In this document: in pieces, positions 37,918 through 46,542 of the stretch
Position numbering within the stretch: position 1 is the stretch's first letter
Layout of the letters: every line of letters starts with the position of its first letter
Source: Flavobacterium soyae
GTDB taxonomy: Bacteria; Bacteroidota; Bacteroidia; Flavobacteriales; Flavobacteriaceae
Length of the DNA stretch: 64,000 nucleotides
Assembly (NCBI RefSeq): GCF_021245985.1
Contig: NZ_JAJQXA010000010.1
Coordinates: forward strand, 124,001-188,000
Reading direction: 5' to 3'
Notes under the pieces: model-generated
Told to the model about the DNA's origin: nothing
Databases searched by the model: none
What the model saw: only the letters and a program-made list of their open reading frames with translations
Translations under genes and position numbers: made by a program

Positions 37918-38922
37918 TTGATAAAAAGATTTTTTTTGATTGTAATGGTTGTTTTGTTTTCTGCCTGCAGTAAAAATGACAAACCTCTAATTGCTTTTTA
38001 TTATTGGAAAACCAATTTGAAGTTTTCTCAAACAGAAAAGGAAGTTTTAAAAGACAATGACGTTCACAAATTGTATGTTCGTTATTTTGACATCGGACTT
38101 CATCCTGAAACGCAATCTCCAATTCCCATAAGTCCAATTCATTTTCAGGAAAATACCCAGAATTTTGAAATTGTTCCCGTGGTTTTTATTCAGAATAAAG
38201 TAATGCTGCAAACCAATCTTGATATTGAGGATCTGGCTAAAAAGACCATTCGTTTAATTGATGAAATAAATAAAAAGAATAAAATTAATTATGCTGAAAT
38301 TCAAATTGACTGCGACTGGACCTTAAACAGTAAAGACAATTATTTGAAGTTTATTGAACAGATTAAAAAGCTTTCGCAGAAAAAACTCTCAGCAACAATC
38401 CGGCTTCATCAGGTAAAATATTTCAGAAAAACGAAAATCCCAAATGTAGATCACGGTGTTTTGATGTTTTATAATATGGGAACTATTGCGCCGGATTCTC
38501 TAAATTCTATTTACAGCAAAAAAATCTCGGCCAATTATTTAAAGAGTTTAAAGAAATATCCACTTGATCTCGATTATGCATTGCCGATATATTCGTGGGC
38601 AGTTCACATTAGGAATCAAAAAGTTATTGGACTTCGCTCGAAACTGAATTTCAGCGAACTCAAAAAGGATAAAAACTTCGTTCAGATAAATGCTGTTTTT
38701 TTTAAAGCCAGACAATCAAATTATAAAAATGGGGTTTATTATGAAGAAAACGATCTCCTTAAAATAGAATCAATTTCTGCCGAAGATTTAAAAGAAATGG
38801 GAGAAGATTTAAGCGAAAACTCGGCGAAAGCCCCAAAAGAAATTATATTTTACGATTTAGACGAATTCAATTTAAAAAGTTATGAAAAGAATATTTTTGA
38901 GCAAGTTATTTCTTGTTTCTAG
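37918..38922 (+). CDS. Conserved lipoprotein of unknown function with TTG start
   Basis: A 334-residue protein. The start must be the TTG at 37918, because an in-frame TAA lies five codons upstream and the first ATG would remove the basic residues of the signal peptide. The lipobox is in VVLFSACSKND. The mature part has alternating strands and helices (YAEIQIDCDWTL, LSATIRLHQVKYF, LDYALPIYSWAV), suggestive of a TIM-barrel-like glycosidase fold, but I do not recognise the family firmly. It overlaps the next gene by 41 bases, so the two are translationally coupled. Confidence 0.75.
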   Translation: MIKRFFLIVMVVLFSACSKNDKPLIAFYYWKTNLKFSQTEKEVLKDNDVHKLYVRYFDIGLHPETQSPIPISPIHFQENTQNFEIVPVVFIQNKVMLQTNLDIEDLAKKTIRLIDEINKKNKINYAEIQIDCDWTLNSKDNYLKFIEQIKKLSQKKLSATIRLHQVKYFRKTKIPNVDHGVLMFYNMGTIAPDSLNSIYSKKISANYLKSLKKYPLDLDYALPIYSWAVHIRNQKVIGLRSKLNFSELKKDKNFVQINAVFFKARQSNYKNGVYYEENDLLKIESISAEDLKEMGEDLSENSAKAPKEIIFYDLDEFNLKSYEKNIFEQVISCF

Positions 38923-41239
38923 TGCCACGATACTTTCTGTTTACGGAATAATATACGCCTGCGGCGGCGGAGACGATTGGGATTTTTTCGGCTACAATTC
39001 TAATTTCACGCCCGAAACTTTTGCAGATAAATCGTATTCACCCTTGTTTTTAGCCGGAGATATTTTTTACGGAGTTGGTTTTGATACCAAACATAATTCG
39101 CGTTTCAATGAAAACATAAAATCAGATTGGGGAACTTATCTAAAAGGTGTTGTTGATACTACGACGGTAAATTATTTTTTAATTGGAGATGATAAGCCAA
39201 GATACTATTCTGATGAAAAAAACACGATAAAAAACAAAGAAGAAATTACAGATTTACATGTTTTTTATAAAAACAAAAAGCAAAATCCTTCCTCTATAAA
39301 ATGGGGTAAAAAAATGCCTTTGAAAGACGCAAAAGTGAAAAGCTTTGTTGAGTTTTTGTATTTGGCACAAAAAATTGAAACCGTTTCAATTGGCGAAGAT
39401 TATTGGAGTTATGATCCTGTTGTGGCCAAAACTTTTAATGATTCGCAGATGATCCAGTCGATCGAAAATGTTTACAACACAACTGCAGATCCATTCTTGA
39501 AAAACAGATATTGGTTTCTAACGATGAAAGCTCGTTTTTACAGCAACAGTAAACAAAAAGCAATTGACTTTTTTAATAAAACCGAGAGTTCTGTTCCTAA
39601 AAATGTATTGTATTATCGTGCACTTTCGTACGTTGCCGGAATTAATTATCAGCAGAAAAAATATGCAGTTTCTAATTATTTGTATGCACAGGTTTTTGAC
39701 AAATGCCCGGAATTGAGAATTGTAACGGCGTATAGTTTTCATCCAAAAAATGAAGCCGACTGGACAAAATCGCTGGCAATGGCAAAAAATAATAAAGAGA
39801 AAGCAGCGCTTTGGGCGATTCACGGATTTTATAAAGATGAAAAACAAGCCATTGAAAAGATTTATGAATTAGATCCAAAAAGCGAACATTTAAATTATCT
39901 GGCAACGAGATTGGTAAACAAGCAAGAAGAGGCACTTAATAATTCATTTCAGCAAAAGGCAGAAGAAAATCAGCCGGTGAAAAACCAAACGATTGCCGAG
40001 AATAAAACCGAAAACCAATCTAAAATAGATAAAAGTGCATTTGATTTAGTTGCCAAAATTTCGGCTGCTGATAATACGGCAAGACCTTATTTATGGGATT
40101 TGTCTTTGGGATATCTGCAGACTTTAAAAGGTGATTATGCAAATGCTGATAAAAGTTTTGATAAAGCGGTAAAAACACTCCCTAAAACAGAATTGGCGGG
40201 AATGCAGCTTCGCTTATTGCGCTTTGTAAATAATTTGAATAAAATTGATAAGCTGACGGATAAAAACGAAAAAACAATTCTGGCCGATTTAAACTGGCTG
40301 TATTACGAACTTCCAAAAACGTATAAAGGAGGAGAGTTTCGTTATCAAAACGCTTCTTCATGGAGCAGAAATTATTTGTCTGCGCTTTATAAAGGAAAAT
40401 CAGATCCGGTAATGGCGGAGATTTTTGGAGAATCGCGTTACAGTTATTGGAATGACGGAAATGCGTTTTATGATAATGAAAAGAATCTGCTGGATATAAA
40501 AACATTTTTGGCAAAGCCAAATAAAACCGAGATCGAGAAAATTGGAGCCGGAATTTATAGTTTGAAATTGAAAGATATCAGTAATTTTCAGGCAGTTCAG
40601 GCGACTTTTAAAAATAAAATTCCAGAAGCGATTGCTTTTATGAAGGAAACAGATTCTGTTCAATATTATAAATTTTTAGGAAATCCGTTTAACGGAAGCA
40701 TTAAAGATTGTCACGATTGCGATCATGCGGCGTATCAAAAAAGGAAATATACTTTTATTGATTTTTTAAATACAGTAAAAGAAATGCAGGATAAACTGGC
40801 TCAAAAAGAAGATGTTTACACAAATAGTTTATTGCTGGGAAATGCATTTTATAATATTTCGCATTTTGGAAACGGAAGAACTTTTTATGAAATCAGTATT
40901 GTAGGCTATGGTTCAAGTCCGTATTCGTTTAGAGATTCCATGAAAAAAATGATTACCAATTGTGACGTTTCTAAAGCTTATTATCAAAAAGCACTTCAGG
41001 CAGCAGCGACAAAAGAGCAAAAAGCAAAATGTGTGTATTTGATTTCGAAATGCGAGCGAAATGAATATTACAATAACAAATACAATAATGTTACAAATTG
41101 GTGGAGTGTTGAGGGTGATAAAATTAATTTCATAGCCTGGAACGGTTTTAAAACGTTGAAAAAAGATTATTCAGACACTCAATACTATAAAGACGTAATT
41201 GCTGAATGCGGTTATTTTAATACTTACATTAATCAATAA
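38882..41239 (+). CDS. Large conserved lipoprotein with TPR-like helical repeats
   Basis: A 785-residue protein of unknown function. The N-terminus MKRIFLSKLF leads to a likely lipobox IIYACGGGDD. Helical stretches resembling tetratricopeptide repeats occur, for example LSLGYLQTLKGDYANADKSFDKAV near residue 400 and AYYQKALQAAATKEQKAKC near 695. An in-between segment with KAEENQPVKNQTIAENK is a charged linker. A cluster CHDCDH near 615 could bind metal. The start overlaps the preceding lipoprotein gene by 41 bases, and the epimerase gene follows after 9 bases. Confidence 0.78.
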   Translation: MKRIFLSKLFLVSSATILSVYGIIYACGGGDDWDFFGYNSNFTPETFADKSYSPLFLAGDIFYGVGFDTKHNSRFNENIKSDWGTYLKGVVDTTTVNYFLIGDDKPRYYSDEKNTIKNKEEITDLHVFYKNKKQNPSSIKWGKKMPLKDAKVKSFVEFLYLAQKIETVSIGEDYWSYDPVVAKTFNDSQMIQSIENVYNTTADPFLKNRYWFLTMKARFYSNSKQKAIDFFNKTESSVPKNVLYYRALSYVAGINYQQKKYAVSNYLYAQVFDKCPELRIVTAYSFHPKNEADWTKSLAMAKNNKEKAALWAIHGFYKDEKQAIEKIYELDPKSEHLNYLATRLVNKQEEALNNSFQQKAEENQPVKNQTIAENKTENQSKIDKSAFDLVAKISAADNTARPYLWDLSLGYLQTLKGDYANADKSFDKAVKTLPKTELAGMQLRLLRFVNNLNKIDKLTDKNEKTILADLNWLYYELPKTYKGGEFRYQNASSWSRNYLSALYKGKSDPVMAEIFGESRYSYWNDGNAFYDNEKNLLDIKTFLAKPNKTEIEKIGAGIYSLKLKDISNFQAVQATFKNKIPEAIAFMKETDSVQYYKFLGNPFNGSIKDCHDCDHAAYQKRKYTFIDFLNTVKEMQDKLAQKEDVYTNSLLLGNAFYNISHFGNGRTFYEISIVGYGSSPYSFRDSMKKMITNCDVSKAYYQKALQAAATKEQKAKCVYLISKCERNEYYNNKYNNVTNWWSVEGDKINFIAWNGFKTLKKDYSDTQYYKDVIAECGYFNTYINQ

Positions 41240-41248
41240 TAAAAAATC

Positions 41249-41653
41249 ATGGTTAATAAAATTGAACATATCGGGATCGCGGTAAAAAACATGGATGATG
41301 CCAATGTATTGTTCGAAAAAATGCTTGGCGTTCCATCTTATAAAATGGAAGCGGTAGAAAGCGAAGGTGTTTTGACTTCGTTTTTTCAAACCGGAAATAA
41401 CAAAATTGAGCTTTTAGTGGCGACAAACCCGGAAAGTCCTATTGCAAAGTTTCTGGAAAAGAAAGGAGAAGGAATTCATCATATCGCTTTTGATGTTGAA
41501 GATATTCATGCCGAAATTTCTCGTTTAAAAAATGAAGGTTTTGTGCTGATAAACGAAGTTCCGAAGAAAGGCGCCGACAATAAATTGGTAGTTTTCCTGC
41601 ATCCAAAGAATACAAATGGCGTTTTGGTTGAGCTTTGTCAGGAAATTAAATAA
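41249..41653 (+). CDS. mce: Methylmalonyl-CoA epimerase
   Basis: A vicinal-oxygen-chelate enzyme of 134 residues, the usual length. It interconverts the D and L forms of methylmalonyl-CoA in propionate metabolism. The metal ligands are in HIGIAVKNMDDA, GIHHIAFDVEDI and VLVELCQE. The mutase genes are not in the window. It follows the large lipoprotein gene closely, perhaps by chance. Confidence 0.92.
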   Translation: MVNKIEHIGIAVKNMDDANVLFEKMLGVPSYKMEAVESEGVLTSFFQTGNNKIELLVATNPESPIAKFLEKKGEGIHHIAFDVEDIHAEISRLKNEGFVLINEVPKKGADNKLVVFLHPKNTNGVLVELCQEIK

Positions 41654-41799
41654 AAAACATCACTTTTTGAATTTAAATAAGGTCTTGAAAATCAATCTTG
41701 TTTTTAAAACCGAGGCATTGAATTGAAATTAAATGTAAATCATGTCTTAAAATATTTGGAGTGAACGAAAAATAGTAGTAATATTGCATCCTCTAAACC

Positions 41800-41873
41800 G
41801 GTCCTATAGCTCAGCTGGTTAGAGCACCTGACTCATAATCAGGTGGTCCCTGGTTCGAGCCCAGGTGGGACCA
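41800..41873 (+). tRNA. tRNA with anticodon CAT (elongator Met or lysidine Ile2)
   Basis: A full cloverleaf: acceptor GGTCCTA with TGGGACC, D arm AGCTCAGCTGGTTAGAGC, anticodon arm CCTGA-CTCATAA-TCAGG and T arm CCTGG-TTCGAGC-CCAGG, with discriminator A. CCA is not encoded. The anticodon stem lacks the three G-C pairs of an initiator. CAT could be read as Met, or as Ile after lysidine modification; sequence alone does not settle this. Confidence 0.93.
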
Positions 41874-41888
41874 CTTCTTTAGAAATAG

Positions 41889-41919
41889 AAAGCCTTTACA
41901 GAAATGTAAGGGCTTTTTT
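41889..41919 (+). terminator. Terminator after the tRNA
   Basis: AGCCTTTACA, a short loop and TGTAAGGGCT followed by six T residues. The reverse complement of these 31 bases recurs at 43500-43530 with three mismatches. Confidence 0.85.
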
Positions 41920-42040
41920 GTTTTTAGCTAATTGCAGATTTTTATTTATTTTAAAAGGATGTGATTTAATACTATTGATCTTAATAGGAATTAAAAACAA
42001 CTTTATAGTGTTTTTATTTTGTTTTTAATTCAATTTAACA

Positions 42041-42081
42041 AACTATATAGTTGTTTTTTTGTTTTTTATTGCTTAGTTTTG
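42041..42081 (+). promoter_or_regulatory. Promoter and operator of the toxin-antitoxin operon
   Basis: TTG (42051-42053), a 20-base spacer and TAGTTTTG (42074-42081) match the consensus. The 12-base perfect palindrome AACTATATAGTT (42041-42052) overlaps the TTG. It looks like the AACCT/AGGTT palindromes bound by MqsA-type antitoxins, so autoregulation is likely. Confidence 0.55.
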
Positions 42082-42111
42082 TCAAATCTTAATTGATAAT
42101 TTTTTAACTAC

Positions 42112-42453
42112 ATGAATCAAAGCGATGTTAAGAGTTTCTTAGCAGATTTTAAGGCAAATATGAGTGCTTTTGGAATTATTTATGCAAATAGAGATAAAAA
42201 CATACAAACATTAGCAGATTTAGAGATAACTCCAAAATTTAGAGATAAAGTTTTATCAGAATTAATAGTTGACGATTATTGTCAAGGACCTTTAACAAAT
42301 GATCAATTTGGTGTTAGCCCAATGTGGGTTTTCGGAGTAAATGTAAAAAATCAGGAAGTTTATATTAAAATTACAATACTGCCAACAAAATCATTTTGTA
42401 TTTCATTTCATATCTCTGAACATCCCTTAAAATATCCTTTTAAAACCATTTAA
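42112..42453 (+). CDS. MqsR-like toxin (RNase-type) of a toxin-antitoxin pair
   Basis: A 113-residue protein. The C-terminal half, with MWVFGVNVKNQEVYIKITI and then FCISFHISEHP, follows the MqsR/RelE-like fold pattern in which an endoribonuclease ends in a V-Y-L-K-I strand and a second S-F strand. Toxin-first order with an MqsA-type antitoxin 2 bases later supports this. The family link is from pattern recognition, so RNase activity is an inference. Confidence 0.7.
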   Translation: MNQSDVKSFLADFKANMSAFGIIYANRDKNIQTLADLEITPKFRDKVLSELIVDDYCQGPLTNDQFGVSPMWVFGVNVKNQEVYIKITILPTKSFCISFHISEHPLKYPFKTI

Positions 42454-42455
42454 AT

Positions 42456-43466
42456 ATGAGAAGTCCATTTACAGGTAGTGAAATGACCTTAGTAAAAGAG
42501 AAGAAAAAATTAATATTTAGAAAAGAAGAATTTATATATACTCATCATTCTTATTATTGTGAAGATAGTAAAGAAAGTTTTACAGATACAGAATTAGATA
42601 CATTAAATTTAACACAAGTATATAATCAGTATTTAGATAAGTATAATTTGCCATTTCCAGAGGAAATTGTGAAGATTAGAAAAAAGTATGGTTTACCAGC
42701 AAACAAAATGGGGCTTTCTTTAGGTTTTGGTGTGAATACCTACAGGAATTATGAAAGTGGAGAAGTCCCGAGTTTAGCAAATGCTAAGCTTATACAACTT
42801 GCAAATAACCCTAAATCGTTTCGATTACTTGTAGAGGAAAGTCAAGGTGTTTTTGATGATATGGAGAAAGTAGAGTTGTTAGAATATGTTGATGATTTGA
42901 TTCAAAAAGAAAGAAAAAATCATTTTAGTGTTGATTTTCAAAATTATATTTTAGGTGATAGTAGTCCTGATATATATACAGGTTATAAATCACCAAGTCT
43001 TGAGAAATTGACGGAAATGATAGTTTTCTTTACTCAGCATTTGAGTCCTTTAAAAACAGTGATGAATAAATTACTTTTTTATGCAGATTTTTTAAGTTTT
43101 AAAAAAACCTCTTTTTCCATAAGCGGAATAAGATATGTGGCGATTGATTATGGACCTGTTCCAAATAATTTTCAAACTATTTTTGAGAAATTGCAGAGAG
43201 AGAATAATTTTAAAATTAATATGTTAGATTATGGCAATGGTTATTATGGAGAAGAGTTTAAAACAATTGAGAACAGACTATTTAATCCTGAATGTTTTAC
43301 TGAGGCAGAAGTGAATACTTTGGAAGAAATAGTAAAAAGATTTAATGGAATGTCTAGAAATGAAATAGTGAAATTAAGTCATGAAGAAGAAGCTTGGATT
43401 AAAAATTATCAAGATGGTAAAAAGCTAATTGAATATTATTATAGTTTTGATCTAAAGCACGTCTAG
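42456..43466 (+). CDS. Antitoxin: MqsA-type HTH fused to a Panacea (SocA-like) domain
   Basis: A 336-residue protein with three parts. Residues 1-60 resemble the MqsA zinc-ribbon region (SPFTGSEMTLVKEKKKL) but lack the CxxC metal pairs. Residues 66-125 are an XRE-type helix-turn-helix (IRKKYGLPANKMGLSLGFG, TYRNYESGEVPS). Residues 190-320 are a Panacea/DUF4065 domain (MNKLLFYADFLSFKK, GIRYVAIDYGPVPNNF). Such proteins neutralise a toxin through Panacea and repress their own operon through the HTH. It is 2 bases downstream of the toxin gene. Confidence 0.85.
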   Translation: MRSPFTGSEMTLVKEKKKLIFRKEEFIYTHHSYYCEDSKESFTDTELDTLNLTQVYNQYLDKYNLPFPEEIVKIRKKYGLPANKMGLSLGFGVNTYRNYESGEVPSLANAKLIQLANNPKSFRLLVEESQGVFDDMEKVELLEYVDDLIQKERKNHFSVDFQNYILGDSSPDIYTGYKSPSLEKLTEMIVFFTQHLSPLKTVMNKLLFYADFLSFKKTSFSISGIRYVAIDYGPVPNNFQTIFEKLQRENNFKINMLDYGNGYYGEEFKTIENRLFNPECFTEAEVNTLEEIVKRFNGMSRNEIVKLSHEEEAWIKNYQDGKKLIEYYYSFDLKHV

Positions 43467-43499
43467 AATGAAGTTTCGTTTAAGAAATTATAAAGCAAA

Positions 43500-43530
43500 A
43501 AAAAAGTCTTTACATTTCTGTAGAGGCTTT
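43500..43530. terminator. Terminator after the antitoxin gene, inverted copy of the tRNA terminator
   Basis: AGTCTTTACATTTCTGTAGAGGCTTT has flanking A and T tracts and can work on both strands. It is the reverse complement of 41889-41919 at 28 of 31 positions. Confidence 0.8.
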
Positions 43531-43624
43531 TTTTTTAGTCGTCTCATTTTTAGTAAGATCGAATAGCCTTCAAAAGAAAAATAAAGTAACTTTATGTTTC
43601 AAAGACAATTTTAATCTTAACGAA

Positions 43625-44065
43625 ATGGATAATTTAACTCCCGAACAACGGAGAAAAAATATGCAGGCCATAAAAAGCAGGGCAACTACGCAAGAAGTCA
43701 GGCTTGCTAAAGCTTTGTGGGAATTGGGTTATCGCTATCGAAAGAATAATAAAAAAATATTCGGTAAACCGGATTTGACTTTTGCAAAGTATAAAATCGC
43801 CATTTTTATAGACAGCGAATTTTTTCACGGCAAAGATTGGGAAACGCAGCAATTGCGAATTAAATCAAATCGGGACTATTGGATTCCGAAAATCGAACGA
43901 AATAGGAAGCGTGATATTGAAGTCAATGCTTTTTTAATTGCTGAAAAATGGAAAGTGATTCGGTTTTGGAGTAAAGAAGTTCAAAAAGAATTGGATACTT
44001 GTGTAGCAAAAATTCGGGAAGAAATAGAATCTTCAAAAATAAAAACAGAAGAAAAAAAGAGTTGA
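43625..44065 (+). CDS. vsr: Very short patch repair (Vsr) endonuclease
   Basis: A 146-residue nuclease that nicks at T:G mismatches left by deamination of 5-methylcytosine. The N-terminal TPEQRRKNMQAIKSR is the family start. Catalytic Asp is D50 in GKPD, with H68 in EFFHGKDW and D97 in NRKRD. The structural zinc ligands of E. coli Vsr (Cys66, Cys73, Cys117) are replaced here by Glu, Trp and Ser, so the zinc site is absent. It is convergent with a C5 methyltransferase, its expected partner, with a 2-base gap. Confidence 0.88.
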   Translation: MDNLTPEQRRKNMQAIKSRATTQEVRLAKALWELGYRYRKNNKKIFGKPDLTFAKYKIAIFIDSEFFHGKDWETQQLRIKSNRDYWIPKIERNRKRDIEVNAFLIAEKWKVIRFWSKEVQKELDTCVAKIREEIESSKIKTEEKKS

Positions 44066-44067
44066 TT

Positions 44068-45057
44068 TTATACTTTTTCTTTCTTCTTTTCTTTTGCTTC
44101 ATTCTTTTCTATAACCTTAAAAATTTCTTCTGCTAATCTTTGAATAACCGGCATGCTAACCGAATTTCCAGCTTGTTTATATAAGCTTGAATTTGAAATT
44201 GCAGGCAGTTTATAATCATCAGGAAAGCCCTGAAGTCTGAAACATTCTCTTGGAGTTAGTTTTCTAAAGCCAAAATCGGTTGTAATGATCGGAACGTTGT
44301 GTCCGCCCGTTCCCATATTGGCTGTCAGCGTAGGGCATAAGCCTGATTTGTTTTCTCTAACATATTGTCTTCTAAATTGATAGATGTGATTCTTGTCTAC
44401 AACCGCTTCCTTCAATTTGTTGTACATGTACTTCTCCTCGCCATAATAAAATTTATCAGAAACTTTTTCTGTAATAATTAAATCTTTAATAGACTTCGTT
44501 AATTGTTCCTTTTCGGGGAATTTAAACTTGAAACTTTTATTATTTAAGAAGTTTTTATCAAAAGCAATCATGAAAAGCCGCTCTCTGTTATGAGGAGTAT
44601 TTCCAAAATCTTTGGTATTTAAAATAGAACTGTCAAAAGTATAGTTGCGTTTTTTTATTTCACTTTTTATAACTTTTAATGTGTTCCCTTTATCGTGACT
44701 TTTTAGATTTTTTACATTTTCAAGAAAAACCACTTTAGGCCTGATTTCGTCAATGAAATCCAGAATTTTAAAAAAATGATTTCCCCTTCGGTCGTCAAAA
44801 CCTTTTCTGTGGCCGGCCAGCGAAAATGGCTGGCAGGGAAAACCAGCAGTTAAAATATCCACTTGTTCAAGAGTTGCCGCGTCAAGTTCCATTACATCAC
44901 CTTCAATAAGATTATGTTTGAAATTGTTTCTATAGGTAACGCAGGCTTTTTTGTCAAACTCATTAGCCCATTTCAAATTAAAACCAGCTTTTTCAAAACC
45001 TAAACATATACCGCCTACGCCTGCATACAAACTTCCAACTGTATATTTATTTTTCAT
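44068..45057 (-). CDS. DNA cytosine-5 methyltransferase
   Basis: A 329-residue C5 methylase. Motif I is SLYAGVGGICLGFEKAG, the catalytic cysteine is in GFPCQPFSLAGH (motif IV), motif VI is VVFLENVKNL, motif VIII is HIYQFRRQYVREN, motif IX is RKLTPRECFRLQGFP and motif X is QAGNSVSMPVI. The target-recognition region between VIII and IX is short (about 30 residues). No endonuclease gene is adjacent, so with Vsr it may be an orphan methylase or the remnant of a restriction system. The target is unknown. Confidence 0.94.
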   Translation of the reverse strand: MKNKYTVGSLYAGVGGICLGFEKAGFNLKWANEFDKKACVTYRNNFKHNLIEGDVMELDAATLEQVDILTAGFPCQPFSLAGHRKGFDDRRGNHFFKILDFIDEIRPKVVFLENVKNLKSHDKGNTLKVIKSEIKKRNYTFDSSILNTKDFGNTPHNRERLFMIAFDKNFLNNKSFKFKFPEKEQLTKSIKDLIITEKVSDKFYYGEEKYMYNKLKEAVVDKNHIYQFRRQYVRENKSGLCPTLTANMGTGGHNVPIITTDFGFRKLTPRECFRLQGFPDDYKLPAISNSSLYKQAGNSVSMPVIQRLAEEIFKVIEKNEAKEKKKEKV

Positions 45058-45617
45058 TTATTAATTGCTGTTTTTGACTCAAAAAAAGTCTTAAGATCTT
45101 TTACTGTAAATTTGTTGAATGCAAATATATTAATTCAGAAATATTTGATTGTTCTTCAAAATCGAAAAAATGAGGTCTATTGTTTTTTTTAACTCCCTAA
45201 AATTACAGTTCTTTCTGACTTATTGAAATTTAGGGCATTTTTTCTAAAAAAAATATTACATAAGAATATTCTTGTATTTTTAAAAATTTATAAAAAGCCA
45301 TAAATGATATGTAAAAGAAGCGATTTGCATAATAAACATTTGAAATTCAGCGTTTAATAGTTAGATTTTTTCTTGCAGTTAATCGATGATTTAAGTAGTT
45401 AATCTATGTTTTAAATCTAAATTTATTTACCTTTAGATTTGAATTGTATTATAATACATATATTAATTTTACATCACTTTATTGCTTATAAAGTTGCTTT
45501 TTTGTAAAAATCGTATATTTTTGCCAAAGAATTTCCTTTTAGAAATCATTTTAGTGATGTGTTTCTAACAAATATTTGCCAGTAGTATAGTATGTTGAAT
45601 TTCAGCACGTTGAATTT
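45058..45617. other. 560-base AT-rich spacer with one promoter
   Basis: No gene or RNA structure that I can support. A consensus promoter, TTG (45494-45496), 19 bases, TATTTTTG (45516-45523), faces the small downstream gene and implies a leader of about 85-90 bases. Confidence 0.55.
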
Positions 45618-45860
45618 ATGAAGATAATAAGAATTATTTTTTTAGCATTTTTTTTAATTGTATCGAATGCGTCGGTTATTTTAGCTAGTACGCCGCCGCC
45701 GCCGTCAACGGCTAAATCTGCAGCTACGACTGCTGATGAAGATGATATACCGCCTCCGGGACTGCCTATTAATGAGCATATACCGTATTTGCTGGCAGGA
45801 GGATTTATTTTAGGAATGACAATTATATACCGAAATAAAATAAAAAAAGCTTCAGTTTAA
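45618..45860 (+). CDS. Small proline-rich secreted/membrane protein
   Basis: An 80-residue protein. A signal peptide (about 1-24, ending in VILA) is followed by STPPPPSTAK, an acidic-proline stretch (ADEDDIPPPGLPINE) and one transmembrane helix (about 54-72, LLAGGFILGMTIIY) with a basic end. This layout is frequent in Flavobacteria as a short orphan envelope protein of unknown function. Its stop codon lies within the terminator hairpin. Confidence 0.7.
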   Translation: MKIIRIIFLAFFLIVSNASVILASTPPPPSTAKSAATTADEDDIPPPGLPINEHIPYLLAGGFILGMTIIYRNKIKKASV

Positions 45861-45875
45861 ACTGAAGCTTTTTTT
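45842..45875. terminator. Bidirectional terminator, perfect 34-base palindrome
   Basis: AAAAAAAGCTTCAGTTT and its exact reverse complement. It overlaps the stop codon of the small gene and lies 20 bases from the ribE stop, so it serves both strands. Confidence 0.88.
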
Positions 45876-45894
45876 ATGCGTTAACTTTTTCGGA

Positions 45895-46485
45895 TTATTT
45901 ATTTATAGAATAAAGTCTTGAAATGTATTTTCCAACAACATCAAATTCTAAATTTATTTTAGTGCCAACTTTGAAATCTTTAAAATTGGTGTTTTCAAAA
46001 GTATACGGGATTATCGAAACACTAAATTCGTTTGTTTTAGAATTTACGACAGTTAGACTAACGCCGTTTACGGTAATAGACCCTTTTTCAATTGTAATAT
46101 TGTTTAGGTTTTGGTCGTATTCAAAAGTATAATTCCAGCTTCCGTTTGCTTCTTCAATTTTTGTACATATTCCGGTTTGGTCTATGTGGCCCTGAACAAT
46201 ATGTCCGTCAAGACGGTCACCAAGTTTCATTCCTCTTTCTAAGTTTACAATATCATTGGCTTTCCAATCCCCAATATTGGTTTTTAAAATCGTTTCTTCA
46301 ATAGCTGTAACGGTATAAAATGAATCCTTTATAGCAACGACTGTAAGGCATATTCCGTTATGAGAAACGCTTTGGTCGATTTTTAATTCGTTAGTGATCG
46401 ATGACTCAACAGTAACATGCAGATTGTTTTTGTCTTTTTGTATTTCGTGGATTCTTCCAAGGGTTTCAATAATTCCTGTAAACAT
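45895..46485 (-). CDS. ribE: Riboflavin synthase
   Basis: Converts two 6,7-dimethyl-8-ribityllumazine molecules to riboflavin; 196 residues. It starts with the invariant MFTGIIE. The two lumazine-binding repeats are visible, each with S-x-NG-x-x-L-T-V (VSHNGICLTVV and ITVNGVSLTVV), and GHIVQGHIDQTG lies between them. There is no FMN riboswitch in the 57-base upstream gap. It is divergent from pdxA, so two cofactor genes share one promoter region. Confidence 0.95.
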   Translation of the reverse strand: MFTGIIETLGRIHEIQKDKNNLHVTVESSITNELKIDQSVSHNGICLTVVAIKDSFYTVTAIEETILKTNIGDWKANDIVNLERGMKLGDRLDGHIVQGHIDQTGICTKIEEANGSWNYTFEYDQNLNNITIEKGSITVNGVSLTVVNSKTNEFSVSIIPYTFENTNFKDFKVGTKINLEFDVVGKYISRLYSINK

Positions 46486-46542
46486 TGTAGTTTTATTTTA
46501 CTAAATTTGCACATCAAAATTAGTAATAAATAAGCTGAGCTC

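Noticed and set aside
39518..39935. Antisense open frames over the TPR-like lipoprotein gene
   Set aside because: Full overlap with a coherent gene and biased composition; shadows.
41800..41873. Initiator tRNA-fMet
   Set aside because: The anticodon stem lacks the three consecutive G-C pairs and the 1-72 pair is G-C, so it is an elongator or Ile2 tRNA.
44068..45057. Complete C5 restriction-modification system
   Set aside because: No endonuclease candidate was found within the neighbouring genes; only the methylase and Vsr are supported.
46486..46542. FMN riboswitch before riboflavin synthase
   Set aside because: The gap is only 57 bases and shows no RFN-element helices.
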